DNA of 64,000 nt. Source: Geoanaerobacter pelophilus. Its GTDB lineage: Bacteria; Desulfobacterota; Desulfuromonadia; Geobacterales; DSM-12255. The notes under the pieces were generated by a model that saw nothing but the letters and a program-made list of their open reading frames with translations, was not told the DNA's origin and did no database searches. This document shows, piece after piece, positions 43,438 through 53,013 of this stretch (position 1 is the first letter of the stretch; each line of letters begins with the position of its first letter). Made by a program: the position numbers and the translations under genes. Where the stretch lies: assembly GCF_018476885.1 (NCBI RefSeq), contig NZ_JAHCVJ010000001.1, positions 124,001-188,000 of the forward strand, read 5' to 3'.

Positions 43438-46400
43438 ATGAAAGTGACGCGAAGGACGTTTTTAAAGGTTTGCGCCGGGGGGTTGAGCGGTTCCACGGTT
43501 GCCATGCTCGGTTTTCCTGCGGACAAGGCCCTGGCAGAGGTGCGCACGTTCAAGCTGGCCCGCAGTAGCGAGACCCGCAACACCTGCCCTTACTGCTCAG
43601 TGAGCTGCGGCCTGATCATGCACAGCCTGGGGGACAGGGCGAAAAACGCCGAATCGTCGATTTTCCACATCGAAGGGGACCCGGACCATCCGGTTAACCG
43701 GGGTACCCTCTGCCCTAAGGGAGCGGGACTGGTGGACTTCATCCATAGTCCCGACCGGCTAAAGTACCCGGAATACCGTGCCCCCGGCAGCAAAGAGTGG
43801 CGACGCATCTCCTGGGATGAGGCGTTCACCCGGGTCGCCCGGCTGATGAAGGAGGACCGGGACCGGAATTTCATTGCCCAAAATGCGGCTGGAGCCACGG
43901 TCAACCGCTGGACTACCACCAGCTTCCTGGCCGCCTCCGCCTCCAGCAATGAAACCGGCTGGATTACCCACAAGGTCATTCGCAGTACCGGCATGCTGGG
44001 GTTCGACAACCAGGCCCGGGTCTGACACGGCCCCACGGTGGCCAGTTTGGCCCCCACATTCGGTCGCGGCGCAATGACCAACCATTGGGTTGACATCAAG
44101 AACGCCAACGTCATCGTCGTCATGGGCGGCAACGCTGCCGAGGCCCATCCGTGCGGCTTCAAATGGGTAACCGAAGCCAAGGCGCACAACCATGCGCAGT
44201 TTATCGTGATAGATCCCCGTTTTACCCGTTCTGCTGCGGTGGCCGACCTCTATGCGCCGATCCGCACCGGCACGGACATCACCTTCCTGGGCGGAGTGAT
44301 CAACTACCTGCTCTCGCACGGCAAGATCCAGCACCAGTACGTCAAGGCCTACACCAACGCAACCCTGATCGTTAACGAGGGATACAAGTTCGAGGACGGC
44401 CTTTTCTCCGGCTACGACGAGGCAGGGCGCACCTACGACAAGTCCAGCTGGTCTTACGAACTCGGGCCGGACGGCTATGCCCTGGTCGATGAAACCCTGC
44501 AACATCCCCGCTGCGTGCTCAGCCTGATGAAGCAGCACTACTCCCGCTACACCCCTGAGATGGTGCACAATATCTGCGGTACCCCCAAGGAGCTGTTCCT
44601 CAAGATCTGTGACATCCTTGCCGGCACCTCTGTGCCCAATCGCACCACCACCTTCTTGTACGCCCTGGGTTGGACCCAGCACTCGGTGGGTTCACAGATA
44701 ATACGGGCCGCGGCTCTGGTGCAGCTATTATTGGGCAACATCGGCATGGCAGGAGGCGGGGTCAATGCCCTGCGGGGCCACTCCAACATTCAAGGGCTCA
44801 CCGACCTGGGCCTTCTCTCCAACCTGCTGCCCGGCTACCTGACACTACCCAACGAGAAAGAGACCGATTATCAGGCCTACCTGGCAAAGCGCACCCTGAA
44901 GCCACTGCGGCCCAACCAGTTCAACTACTGGTCAAACTATCCCAAGTTCCATGTCAGCCTGATGAAATCATGGTGGGGCGACATGGCCACCAAGGAAAAC
45001 AACTGGTGCTTCGACTGGCTCCCCAAGCTGGATGTGGAATATGACATCATGAGGCAGTTCGAACTGATGGGCCAGGGGAAGATGCACGGCTATTTCTGCC
45101 AGGGATTCAACCCCTTGGCCGCCATCCCCAACAAGGCCAAACTGATCAAAGGGCTGTCCCAGCTGAAATACCTGGTGGTGATCGACCCGTTGGCCACGGA
45201 AACCTCCTGCTTCTGGGAAAACCACGGCGAATACAACGACGTGGACCCCTCGAAGATCCAAACTGAAGTCATCCGCCTCCCCTCCACCTGCTTTGCCGAG
45301 GAGGACGGCTCCCTTACCAACTCAGGCCGCTGGCTGCAATGGCATTGGAAAGGGGCCGAACCGCCCGGGGATGCCAAGCCCGACGCAGAGATAATGGCCG
45401 GTATCTTCCTCACACTGCGGGAACTGTACCGCAAGGAGGGAGGCGCCTTTCCCGATCCGATCCTGAACCTTAGCTGGGGCTACCGCCAGCCCCACTCGCC
45501 TGCCCCGGTAGAACTGGCCAAGGAGTATAACGGCAAGGCTTTGGCAGATCTAAGCGACCCCAAGGACCCGACCAAGGTCATCCTGATGAAAGGCCAGCAG
45601 CTGGACGGTTTTGCCCAACTCAAGGACGACGGCACCACAGCCTGCGGCTGCTGGCTGTTCTCCGGCTCCTACACCGAGAAAGGGAACATGATGGCGCGCC
45701 GGGACAACTCCGACCCATCTGGACTGGGCAACACACTCAACTGGGCGTTCTCCTGGCCGGCCAACCGGCGCATCATGTATAACCGCGCCTCCTGCAATCC
45801 GGAAGGCATTCCCTGGGACCCTAACCGCCGGGTGATCTGGTGGGACGGTGCCAAATGGACCGGCGTGGACGTTCCGGACTTCAAAATCGACTCCGCTCCC
45901 GCTGAAGGGATGAACCCTTTTATTATGCAGCCCGAGGGTGTGGGGCGGCTGTTCGCCCTGGACAAGATGGCGGAGGGTCCTTTTCCCGAGCACTACGAAC
46001 CGTTTGAAACTCCCATCGACACCAACCCGCTACACCCGAAGGTGATCAGTAACCCGGCGGCGCGGGTGTTCAAGGACGACTGGGAGATGTTCGGCAAAAG
46101 CAAGCAATACCCCTATGCTGCCACTACCTACCGTCTCACTGAGCACTTTCACTTCTGGACCAAGCACACCCGGCTGGCGTCCATCATGCAGCCGGAACAG
46201 TTCGTAGAGATAAGCCCGGAACTCGCCAGTGAAAAAGGGGTCAAGGCAGGGGACCAGGTCAAGGTCTGGTCCAGTCGCGGCTTTATCAAAGCGGTGGCAG
46301 TGGTAACCAAGCGGATCAGGCCGCTCCAGGTAAACGGCAAAACGGTCCACCACGTGGGCATCCCGCTCCACTGGGGCTTCAAGGGGGTTGCCAAGAGCGG

Positions 46401-46494
46401 TTACCTTGCCAACATTCTGACCCCGTTCGTAGGTGACGCAAACTCCCAGACGCCAGAGTTCAAGTCGTTTCTGGTCAACATCGAGAAAGCATAG
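43438..46494 (+). CDS. fdnG: Formate dehydrogenase N alpha subunit, selenocysteine-containing (FdnG)
   Basis: 1018 aa reading through the in-frame TGA at 44023-44025 as selenocysteine 196, the same position as in E. coli FdnG. Start at ATG 43438, 7 bases after GGGAGG (a GTG at 43432 is too close). Twin-arginine signal RRTFLK at residues 5-10, then a [4Fe-4S] site (CPYCSVSCG.. with CPKG) and the molybdopterin-bis-MGD domains ([13 protein letters not shown] around the Sec; FKAGDQ-like C-terminal cap [14 protein letters not shown]). A periplasmic enzyme oxidising formate to CO2. Translating without Sec would split it into two frames, which is why naive gene calling gives two ORFs. Confidence 0.97.
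44026..44062 (+). promoter_or_regulatory. SECIS element of fdnG
   Basis: Immediately after the TGA, CACGGCCCCACGGTGGCC-AGTTT-GGCC forms the SelB-binding hairpin; the layout (TGACACGGCCC then a GG-stem with a loop ending in T residues) closely follows the E. coli fdnG element as I remember it. Confidence 0.85.
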
Positions 46495-46504
46495 GAGGTG
46501 GACC

Positions 46505-47386
46505 ATGGCACAGCAAACACTCGACATTTCCCGCCGCTCAGCCACTACCACCCCATCGCCGAGCCAGTGTCACACCCCGGAAGTGGCCAAGCTGATCGAT
46601 GTCTCCAAATGTATCGGCTGCAAGGCCTGCCAGGTGGCGTGCATGGAATGGAACGACACTCGCGACAACATCGGCACCAATCATGGCGTTTACGACAATC
46701 CGACTGACCTGACCGAAAACTCCTGGACCGTGATGCGCTACGCCGAGGTCGAGACCGAACGGGGCCTTGAATGGCTGATTCGCAAAGACGGTTGCATGCA
46801 CTGCGCCGATCCGGGCTGTCTCAAAGCCTGTCCGGCCCCAGGGGCCGTTGTCCAGTACTCTAACGGCATCGTGGATTTCCATGAGGAAAACTGCATCGGC
46901 TGCGGTTACTGCATAACCGGATGCCCGTTCAACATCCCCAGACTGTCGCAGAAAGACAGCAAGGTCTACAAGTGCACCCTCTGCTCCGACCGGGTTGCTG
47001 TCGGTCTGGAACCGGCCTGCGTCAAGACCTGCCCCACCGGCGCCATCGTGTTCGGCACCAAGGAGGATATGCTCCGCCATGCTGAGGGAAGAGTAGCAGA
47101 CCTGAAGAGCCGCGGCTTTGCCAAGGCCGGGATCTATGACCCGCAAGGTGTCGGCGGCACACATGTACTCTACGTGCTGCAGCATGCCGACCGGCCCGAG
47201 CTGTACTCAGCTCTCCCCAGGGACCCGTCGATCGGCCCGCTGGTCCAACTCTGGAAGGGGGCGGCCAAACCGGTGGCATCCCTGGCCCTGGCCGCGATCG
47301 GCGTCGGCGCATTGGTACATTATGTGACCAAGGGCCCCAACGAGGTCTCGGATGAGATCGAAAAGGAGTTCGAAGATGAAAAATGA
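46505..47386 (+). CDS. fdnH: Formate dehydrogenase N beta (iron-sulfur) subunit
   Basis: 293 aa from the ATG at 46505 after AGGAGG; the frame extends into fdnG but this start is clear. Four [4Fe-4S] sites: [35 protein letters not shown] and CTLCSDRV with a later CVKTC. A C-terminal membrane helix (about 250-275) anchors it to the periplasmic face. It passes electrons from FdnG to FdnI. Only 10 bp separate the fdnG stop and this start. Confidence 0.95.
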   Translation: MAQQTLDISRRSATTTPSPSQCHTPEVAKLIDVSKCIGCKACQVACMEWNDTRDNIGTNHGVYDNPTDLTENSWTVMRYAEVETERGLEWLIRKDGCMHCADPGCLKACPAPGAVVQYSNGIVDFHEENCIGCGYCITGCPFNIPRLSQKDSKVYKCTLCSDRVAVGLEPACVKTCPTGAIVFGTKEDMLRHAEGRVADLKSRGFAKAGIYDPQGVGGTHVLYVLQHADRPELYSALPRDPSIGPLVQLWKGAAKPVASLALAAIGVGALVHYVTKGPNEVSDEIEKEFEDEK

Positions 47387-48008
47387 CTCCGGAAAACTGC
47401 TCCGTTTTACGGTCCCCGAGCGGGTCAATCACTGGCTGGTTGCCCTGACATTCTTCCTGATGGCCCTGTCTGGACTGGTATTTTTCCAACCCTTGTACTA
47501 CCCCCTGAACCAGCTGTTCGGCGGCGGCACTTGGGCACGCATCCTCCACCCGTTCTTCGGGGTGGCGATGATCTTCCTGTTCGGCGGCATGTTTTTTCGC
47601 TTCTGGAAAGTGAGCCTGATGACCGCGGCCGACAAGGAATGGCTGCGTCATCTTCGCGAGATAGCGAACGGCGATGAACGGAACCTGCCGGAAGCAGGCA
47701 AGCTGAACGGCGGCCAGAAGCTTATGTTCTGGTCGCTGGTGACCTGCATGGCGCTGCTCATTCTGTCCGGCATTGTTATCTGGCGCGCCTATTTCTCGTT
47801 CCTGTTCCCGGCTGTCGTGGTCCGCTTTGCCGCCGTCTTGCACGCAGCAGCTGGAGTGGTGATGATCGCCCTGATCATGGGTCATATCTACATAGCCATC
47901 TGGACCAGGGAGAGTATCGGCGCCATGCTGTACGGCCGGGTCAGGCGGGCCTGGGCAAAGCAGCACCATCCCGCATGGTATCGGGAGATGACCGGAGGAG
48001 ACAAATGA
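47376..48008 (+). CDS. fdnI: Formate dehydrogenase N gamma subunit, cytochrome b
   Basis: 210 aa from the ATG at 47376, 6 bases after AAGGAG and overlapping fdnH by 11 bp. Four membrane helices (about 20-40, 55-75, 110-135, 150-175). His residues in [29 protein letters not shown] and MGHIYIAIW are placed as the two heme-b ligand pairs of FdnI. It accepts electrons from FdnH and reduces menaquinone. Length fits E. coli FdnI (217 aa as recalled). Confidence 0.94.
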   Translation: MKNDSGKLLRFTVPERVNHWLVALTFFLMALSGLVFFQPLYYPLNQLFGGGTWARILHPFFGVAMIFLFGGMFFRFWKVSLMTAADKEWLRHLREIANGDERNLPEAGKLNGGQKLMFWSLVTCMALLILSGIVIWRAYFSFLFPAVVVRFAAVLHAAAGVVMIALIMGHIYIAIWTRESIGAMLYGRVRRAWAKQHHPAWYREMTGGDK

Positions 48009-48928
48009 GCAGCGAATTCCAAAACGTGGCGCCAGAGCAAATTGACAAGCCCGCCGGAGAGATCCGGCATCTCATACTTCCCGAGCGAGACCTGTTCAGC
48101 CGCCGCGCTGAACGGTTCCGCCAGCTTGCACCCGGCCATCCGCTGGGAGAATATCTCGACTTTCTCGCCGCTGTTGCCGATGCCCAGCAACAAGCCCTGG
48201 ACCAAATTCCAGAGGTACCCCAACCCGATCCACGCTGGTCGGCAAGCTGCCACAGCCACGGCATTCCGCTGCTAAACGTACACTCCTGGCAGCGGCACTC
48301 TGCCTGGCAGCAGGGACTCGCTTTGCTCCTGCAACAGGTGAGTAGCGACGCTCTGCCGGGAGCAACCCGCAAGTCCATCTCCAGCCTGCAGGAGAAGAGC
48401 GAGGCAGAGCTGGAACAGATTGCCGACCTGATTCTGAGCGGAGAGCTGGCTAAGGTCTCGCCGCGGGAATTGCCGTTTGTTGCCGCCGCGTTGCAGGTCT
48501 ATTGGCTGCAGATGGCGACAGCCCTTGGAGAAGCTGCGTTCGGCAGGACGGAACATGGGGGGACATGCCCGGTATGCGGGTCATTGCCAAGCAGCGGCAT
48601 TGTCGGCAGTCCGGCTTCGGAGCAAGGGCTGCGTTACCTCTGCTGTTCGCTATGTGCCGCGCAGTGGCACATGGTGCGGATCAAATGCTGCTCATGCGAA
48701 GCCACCGGGGGGATCAACCACTACATTCTGGAAGGCGCTAACGGTGCCGTCAAGGCGGAGAGCTGCGACAACTGCAACAGCTATCTGAAACTCCTGTATC
48801 TGGAAAAGGACCGTCAGATGGAGGCCATGGCCGATGATCTGGCCACCCTGACCCTGGACATGCTTATGGACGGAGAAGGGAAGTCGCGGGGCGGACCTAA
48901 CCTGTTTTTTCATCCCGGGACTGATTGA
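48005..48928 (+). CDS. fdhE: Formate dehydrogenase accessory protein FdhE
   Basis: 307 aa from the ATG at 48005, overlapping fdnI by 4 bp (ATGA). The second half carries rubredoxin-like paired cysteines: CPVCGS, CCSLC, CCSC and CDNC (about 190-270), as in FdhE, which binds FdnG in the cytoplasm and aids maturation or export before Tat translocation. The first half is helical. It closes the fdnGHI-fdhE operon. No terminator follows before the convergent small gene. Confidence 0.93.
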   Translation: MSSEFQNVAPEQIDKPAGEIRHLILPERDLFSRRAERFRQLAPGHPLGEYLDFLAAVADAQQQALDQIPEVPQPDPRWSASCHSHGIPLLNVHSWQRHSAWQQGLALLLQQVSSDALPGATRKSISSLQEKSEAELEQIADLILSGELAKVSPRELPFVAAALQVYWLQMATALGEAAFGRTEHGGTCPVCGSLPSSGIVGSPASEQGLRYLCCSLCAAQWHMVRIKCCSCEATGGINHYILEGANGAVKAESCDNCNSYLKLLYLEKDRQMEAMADDLATLTLDMLMDGEGKSRGGPNLFFHPGTD

Positions 48929-48980
48929 GTGGAGCCCGGAGAGTGCTAACCGGTAAGACCGTAACAATCGCAAGCAAGCG

Positions 48981-49238
48981 TTAAACCTGTTCCTGACGAT
49001 CCTCCTCTGCTTTACGGCGGCGGTCGTATTCAGCCTCGTCTTCAATGTCCTGTGCTTCTTTCGACATCCTCAAGGCTTCTTTGGAAATATTGACCGAATC
49101 TGACTTTGCCTTTTCCTCGGCCTTGAGGAAGGCATCTTTCGCTTTTGCCACCGTCATTATCTGGGCAGTCTGGGCATGGGGATTTACTTCAGCGGGGTTC
49201 ATGAGGACGGTATTGGGGGTAATTTGAGGAGTTGACAT
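48981..49238 (-). CDS. Small helical charged protein, unknown
   Basis: 85 aa, start after CGGAGGTG with the ATG on the complement of 49236-49238. Residues about 30-85 are rich in Lys/Glu/Ala with no hydrophobic segment (KAKDAFLKAEEKAKSDSV, AEYDRRRKAEEDRQEQV), likely one or two long helices. The N-terminal 28 residues are Asn/Pro/Thr/Val-rich. No family recognised; a good ribosome site is the main support. Confidence 0.55.
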   Translation of the reverse strand: MSTPQITPNTVLMNPAEVNPHAQTAQIMTVAKAKDAFLKAEEKAKSDSVNISKEALRMSKEAQDIEDEAEYDRRRKAEEDRQEQV

Positions 49239-49317
49239 TGCGACACCTCCGTTTTTTCTGAATTATATCATCGAAAACAGAATCTGGATTGGAAAATCCT
49301 GGTAATAGCCCCGGTTA

Positions 49318-49878
49318 TCACTGCAGAGAGCGATGAACCCTGAACTTGTCACACAGCTCCACCCCTTCAAGTTTCAGTAACCAGGACTTGGAATCAAGAC
49401 CTCCGGTTGCCGAATAGCCGGTAAGGTGACCGGATTTTGCGATCACCCGATGACAAGGGATTATGATCGGCAGCCGGTTTGTTGCCATAGCGACACCAAC
49501 TCCCCTTGCGGCAGCAGGCCGGCCAACGGCGGCCGCAACTTCAACATAACTCCTGACCGAGCCATAGGGAATAGCGGATACGGCGGCATACACTTCGCGC
49601 TGGAACTCTGTAAAGCGGCTCTGGTCTATCGGTAGGTCAAACGATACCTTATCTCCTGCAAAGTAGGCTGCCAGCAAAGTTGCAGCTTGTGCAGCAGTAC
49701 CGCTCCCCTCCCCTATTTCCGGCCAATGACCGGCAATATCGCTCTTGATGGCCTCTTTGGTCTGCTCGCCGAAAGGAAGCAGTGCTGCAACCAGCCCTCC
49801 GGCGTCGGCAACAACGGCACCCCAGCCAAGAGAGCAGCGGTAAAGCGAGTAGCAACCATCAAGCAGTGCCGATTTCAT
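49318..49878 (-). CDS. ogt: Methylated-DNA-protein-cysteine methyltransferase (Ogt)
   Basis: 186 aa. Active-site PCHRVI with helix-turn-helix just before (GVGVAMATNRLPIIIPCHRV), preceded by an N-terminal domain (about 1-85) and FQREVYAAVSAIPYGSVRSYVEVA. The Cys takes the O6-methyl group from guanine irreversibly, so the protein is used once. Starts 1 bp after murJ's stop, so the two share a transcript. Confidence 0.95.
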   Translation of the reverse strand: MKSALLDGCYSLYRCSLGWGAVVADAGGLVAALLPFGEQTKEAIKSDIAGHWPEIGEGSGTAAQAATLLAAYFAGDKVSFDLPIDQSRFTEFQREVYAAVSAIPYGSVRSYVEVAAAVGRPAAARGVGVAMATNRLPIIIPCHRVIAKSGHLTGYSATGGLDSKSWLLKLEGVELCDKFRVHRSLQ

Positions 49879-49879
49879 G

Positions 49880-51451
49880 TTAACTCCTCCTTCTTAATTT
49901 CTTCCGCACCATAGCCAATGCGTCATCAACCTCGCTGCAGCGCAGCAACCAGGTACAAGCAACATAAAGAACCGCAGCTGAGATAACGGTGCCCCCCATT
50001 AAGCAAGCCTTCGACAGGCGACCTCCCGTCTGGGACCAATCAATGAGCGACATGGCCCACCAGGAGAGTAGCGCGACCGGCAGCGAGGCGACACCGGATT
50101 TGAGCGCAACAACAGCGATTGCCCGACCGCCGAAAGCACCGATCTTCTTCCGCAGAAAGAACGCCAGCAGAACCACATTCCCCAGGGCGGAAAGCGTTGA
50201 CGCCAAGGCAAGGCCGCCATGCAGTAACGGTCGCATAAGGATCAGGCTCAGGATCGCATTCAGAACAAAAGCGATAAATGCCGTAAAAACCGGGGTTCGC
50301 GTGTCTTTAAGGGCATAAAAAGCCGGGACGACCACCCTGACCATGGCCACGATTGAGAGCCCCAGCGAGTAGAAGATTAGCGCCTCGCCACACCGCTGTG
50401 CTTTGTCGAAGCCGAATTCCCCACCCATGAACAGCAGGCTGAATATCGGCGTTGCACAGACCATAAGCCCCACCATTGCCGGGATGGTGATGTAAAGCGT
50501 CAGCCTGAGACCAAATGACAGGGTATCTTTAAGCGCCGCCAGATCCCCGTCTGCTGCCTGTCGGCTCATGGAGGGCAACACTGCCTGCGCCACCGATACC
50601 GTAAAAATCCCCTGCGGAAACTCGAATAACCGCTGGGCATAATAAAGATAGGAGACGCTCCCCTGCGGCAACAGAGATGCAAGGATGTTCCCTACGGTAA
50701 TATTCAGGTAATAGACCCCGACCCCGAAGATAGAAGGCCCCATCAAGAGAGAAATCCTCCTGACTGCCGGGTGGCTGAAGGAAAACGAGGGGCGCAGAGG
50801 AAACCCCAGTCGATACAGAGTCGGAAGTTGCAGCAGCAACTGCAACAGCCCGCCGACCAGAACACCGACGGCAAGTGCGGTGATAGGCACGGCAAAACGG
50901 TCGTGCAAAAGCCAGGCACAGAGAATCATGGTTATATTCAAAAAGACCGTCGAAATTGCGGGGGTAAAGAAATGACGCACCGTGTTGAGAATCCCCATGC
51001 ACAAGGCAACCAGGCTGATAAAAAAGATATAGGGAAACATCAGCCGGTTGAGAAGGATGGTCAGCTCAAATTTTTCCGGGATCTCCCGGAAGCCGGGAAA
51101 CATGAGACCGACGATCTGGGGGGAAAAAACAATACCGACAACGGTAATCCCTGCCATGATAACTGTCAGCAGGGTAAAGCAGATATTGGCGAGTTCGCGG
51201 GCAGCCTGCTCCCCGTCCCGGCTCAGAGTCTCGGAAAAGGTGGGGACAAAGGCCGAGGTGAGCGCCCCCTCGGCAAAAAATCTCCGGAGCATGTTGGGGA
51301 TCTGAAATGCAGCAAAGAACGCATCGGTATAAAGTCCTGCACCAAACAGCCTTGATACGACCATATCGCGAACCATGCCCATGATCCGCGAAAGGATGGT
51401 TGCCGCACCCAAAACCCCTGCAGCCCTGGCAATATTCTTCTTTTCCGACAT
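49880..51451 (-). CDS. murJ: Lipid II flippase MurJ (MviN)
   Basis: About 523 aa from the ATG at 51451, after AGGGGA. MOP-family transporter with about 14 membrane helices; GVLGAATILSRIMGMVRD and the SRLFGAG segment are the family's N-terminal signature, with RRFFAEGALTSAFVPTF (residues about 62-78) the best-known stretch. It flips lipid II across the inner membrane for peptidoglycan synthesis. The frame extends to 51472 but the M at 51451 has the ribosome site. Confidence 0.95.
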   Translation of the reverse strand: MSEKKNIARAAGVLGAATILSRIMGMVRDMVVSRLFGAGLYTDAFFAAFQIPNMLRRFFAEGALTSAFVPTFSETLSRDGEQAARELANICFTLLTVIMAGITVVGIVFSPQIVGLMFPGFREIPEKFELTILLNRLMFPYIFFISLVALCMGILNTVRHFFTPAISTVFLNITMILCAWLLHDRFAVPITALAVGVLVGGLLQLLLQLPTLYRLGFPLRPSFSFSHPAVRRISLLMGPSIFGVGVYYLNITVGNILASLLPQGSVSYLYYAQRLFEFPQGIFTVSVAQAVLPSMSRQAADGDLAALKDTLSFGLRLTLYITIPAMVGLMVCATPIFSLLFMGGEFGFDKAQRCGEALIFYSLGLSIVAMVRVVVPAFYALKDTRTPVFTAFIAFVLNAILSLILMRPLLHGGLALASTLSALGNVVLLAFFLRKKIGAFGGRAIAVVALKSGVASLPVALLSWWAMSLIDWSQTGGRLSKACLMGGTVISAAVLYVACTWLLRCSEVDDALAMVRKKLRRRS

Positions 51452-51545
51452 TCTGTCCCCTGTGTGTGGCAATGTCCGGTATTTATCATAGATATGCAGT
51501 AAACTGGAAAATATTTATCAAGCCTTGTAATTACGGCGATAAACG

Positions 51546-51574
51546 TTGACTTTGCACCGTCGGTGCATTATTAG
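51546..51574 (+). promoter_or_regulatory. Promoter with operator-like palindrome, triheme cytochrome gene
   Basis: TTGACT (51546-51551), 17-bp spacer, TATTAG (51569-51574). The spacer contains TGCACC-GTC-GGTGCA (51553-51567), a perfect inverted repeat that a repressor could bind. Start of transcription about 51581, 65 bases before the gene. Confidence 0.55.
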
Positions 51575-51645
51575 TATCAATTTAACTGGATCTTATTTAC
51601 CTGAAGAAGGCCATTTAGTAGGCATTGCGGTCTAGGGAGCAACCA

Positions 51646-51912
51646 ATGAATCGCCCTTTAATTTTCGTTTTTTTACTTGTCAGTTTCTGGTCGGTCAGCG
51701 CATATGCAATGAAATTTTCTGCCTATAATGGCGATGTCTATTTCGATCACCGGATGCACCGCCTGCTCTATGAATGCAAGGCATGCCATGAAGGGCCTCC
51801 GCAACATTTCGAGCTTGACCACGAATCCGGCCACAAGCTCTGCATCGGCTGCCACCGAAAAGAAAGCAAAGGGCCGTCACGCCACTGCAGCGATTGCCAC
51901 AAGACCTCCTGA
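51646..51912 (+). CDS. Triheme c-type cytochrome
   Basis: 88 aa from the ATG at 51646; a GTG/ATG frame from 51625 adds seven residues. Signal peptide (about 1-21, ending SAYA-MK) and three CXXCH sites: CKACH, CIGCH and CSDCH, with VYFDHRMH and LDHESGH histidines as candidate sixth ligands. It resembles the periplasmic PpcA-type cytochrome c7 (three hemes, about 70 aa) though shorter spacing varies. Likely carries electrons across the periplasm. Two genes follow on the same strand. Confidence 0.88.
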   Translation: MNRPLIFVFLLVSFWSVSAYAMKFSAYNGDVYFDHRMHRLLYECKACHEGPPQHFELDHESGHKLCIGCHRKESKGPSRHCSDCHKTS

Positions 51913-51928
51913 CCCATTGACCTCTGCC

Positions 51929-52603
51929 ATGAAATGCTTCCTCCTCATTGTCATCTTGCTGCTTCCGGCGTTATCATCAGCTGCGGAGCCGCTGCATCCC
52001 GGCAAGTTCAGTACCGGCGATCTGACCGGCTGGTCTGACAAGAAATTCAAGGGTAAAACCAGCTATAGCCTTGCCCAGGATGGGGATAAGACCGTCCTCA
52101 AGGCACACAGCGTCAAGGCAGCATCCGGGCTGATAAAAAAAATGACGGTTGACGCCAAAAAGTTCCCGATGCTCCGCTGGTCGTGGAAAATCGATAACCT
52201 GATAACCAAGGAAGACATCAAAAAGAAAGAAGGCGACGATTTCCCCGCCAGGATTTATGTAGTATTCCCGCGATCCTTCTGGCGGATGAGGGCAATTACC
52301 TACGCATGGGCATCAAAAGCGCCGAAGGAATCGACCCATCCCAGCCCCTACACCAGTAATGCAATGATTGTTATTGTTGAGTCTGGGCCCGAGAAAGTCG
52401 GACAGTGGGTAAAAGAAGAACGGAACATTTTTGAAGACTACCGCAAGATCTTCGGCGAAGATCCTCCGGAGATAGGCGCGATAGCACTGATGACCGACAC
52501 TGATGATACCCAGGAAGAGGTCACCGCTTATTACGGCGATATTTATCTGCTGGAGAAGGAAGGGCGGGAAAAACCCGCCCCGGCAACGGTAATCAGCCGA
52601 TAA
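51929..52603 (+). CDS. DUF3047 exported protein
   Basis: 224 aa from the ATG at 51929, giving a signal peptide (MKCFLLIVILLLPALSSAAE). The body matches DUF3047: LRWSWKIDNL, DDFPARIYVVFP, ITYAWASKAPKE, SNAMIVIVESGPEKVGQWV and the DTDDTQEEVTAYYGDIYL end. The fold is lectin/hydrolase-like but the role is unknown. It starts 16 bp after the triheme cytochrome gene with only a weak ribosome site, so it is probably co-expressed. Its end overlaps the converging YtxH gene by 11 bp. Confidence 0.87.
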   Translation: MKCFLLIVILLLPALSSAAEPLHPGKFSTGDLTGWSDKKFKGKTSYSLAQDGDKTVLKAHSVKAASGLIKKMTVDAKKFPMLRWSWKIDNLITKEDIKKKEGDDFPARIYVVFPRSFWRMRAITYAWASKAPKESTHPSPYTSNAMIVIVESGPEKVGQWVKEERNIFEDYRKIFGEDPPEIGAIALMTDTDDTQEEVTAYYGDIYLLEKEGREKPAPATVISR

Positions 52604-52940
52604 TCTTTGACAGACGGCTCTTCTGCTTTTCCAGCTTGTGCTGGCCCTCTTCGATCGCCCGCAGCAGTTCACGTTTTGCGTCTGCAGCAACATCCTTGCC
52701 CTTGTCCAGAATCTCTGATGCCTTCTCGCTGACAGCTTCGGTCAGTTCTGAGACGCTCTCCGAGAAATCATCGACGATATCCTCCGCCCGGCGCTTGGCC
52801 TTCCGTGAATAGCGGGCAATGTCCTGACGAGTCTTTTTGCCAGACTGCGGGGCAAAAAGCAGTGCAACCCCGGCCCCCATGATACCTCCGGCTACCAGCA
52901 TCAACGCCCCAACCATTACTGTCTTGTCTCTATCTTGCAT
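52593..52940 (-). CDS. YtxH-like small membrane protein
   Basis: 115 aa from the ATG at 52940, 6 bases after AAGGAG (ATG two codons upstream touches the ribosome site). One helix (about 8-28, VGALMLVAGGIMGAGVALLFAP) with the YtxH signature LFAPQSGKKTR, followed by a Lys/Glu/Ala-rich coiled helix (30-110). YtxH-type proteins are general stress or envelope proteins of poorly known role. Confidence 0.8.
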   Translation of the reverse strand: MQDRDKTVMVGALMLVAGGIMGAGVALLFAPQSGKKTRQDIARYSRKAKRRAEDIVDDFSESVSELTEAVSEKASEILDKGKDVAADAKRELLRAIEEGQHKLEKQKSRLSKIIG

Positions 52941-53013
52941 AGCCATCTCCTTTACCAGTGAACTGTTCTCTAATTGTACCGGAAAAATCAACAATTGAAA
53001 CCGGTGAAGGTTG

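Noticed and set aside
43438-44025. fdnG read as a truncated gene or frameshifted pseudogene.
   Set aside because: The break is an in-frame TGA at the known selenocysteine position with a SECIS after it, and the frame continues unchanged.
43759-44682. A 307-residue minus frame opposite fdnG spanning the UGA codon.
   Set aside because: Shadow of a GC-rich gene on the other strand; no family features and fdnG is clear.
47022-47969. A 315-residue minus frame opposite fdnH/fdnI.
   Set aside because: Low-complexity shadow frame; the plus-strand operon is unambiguous.
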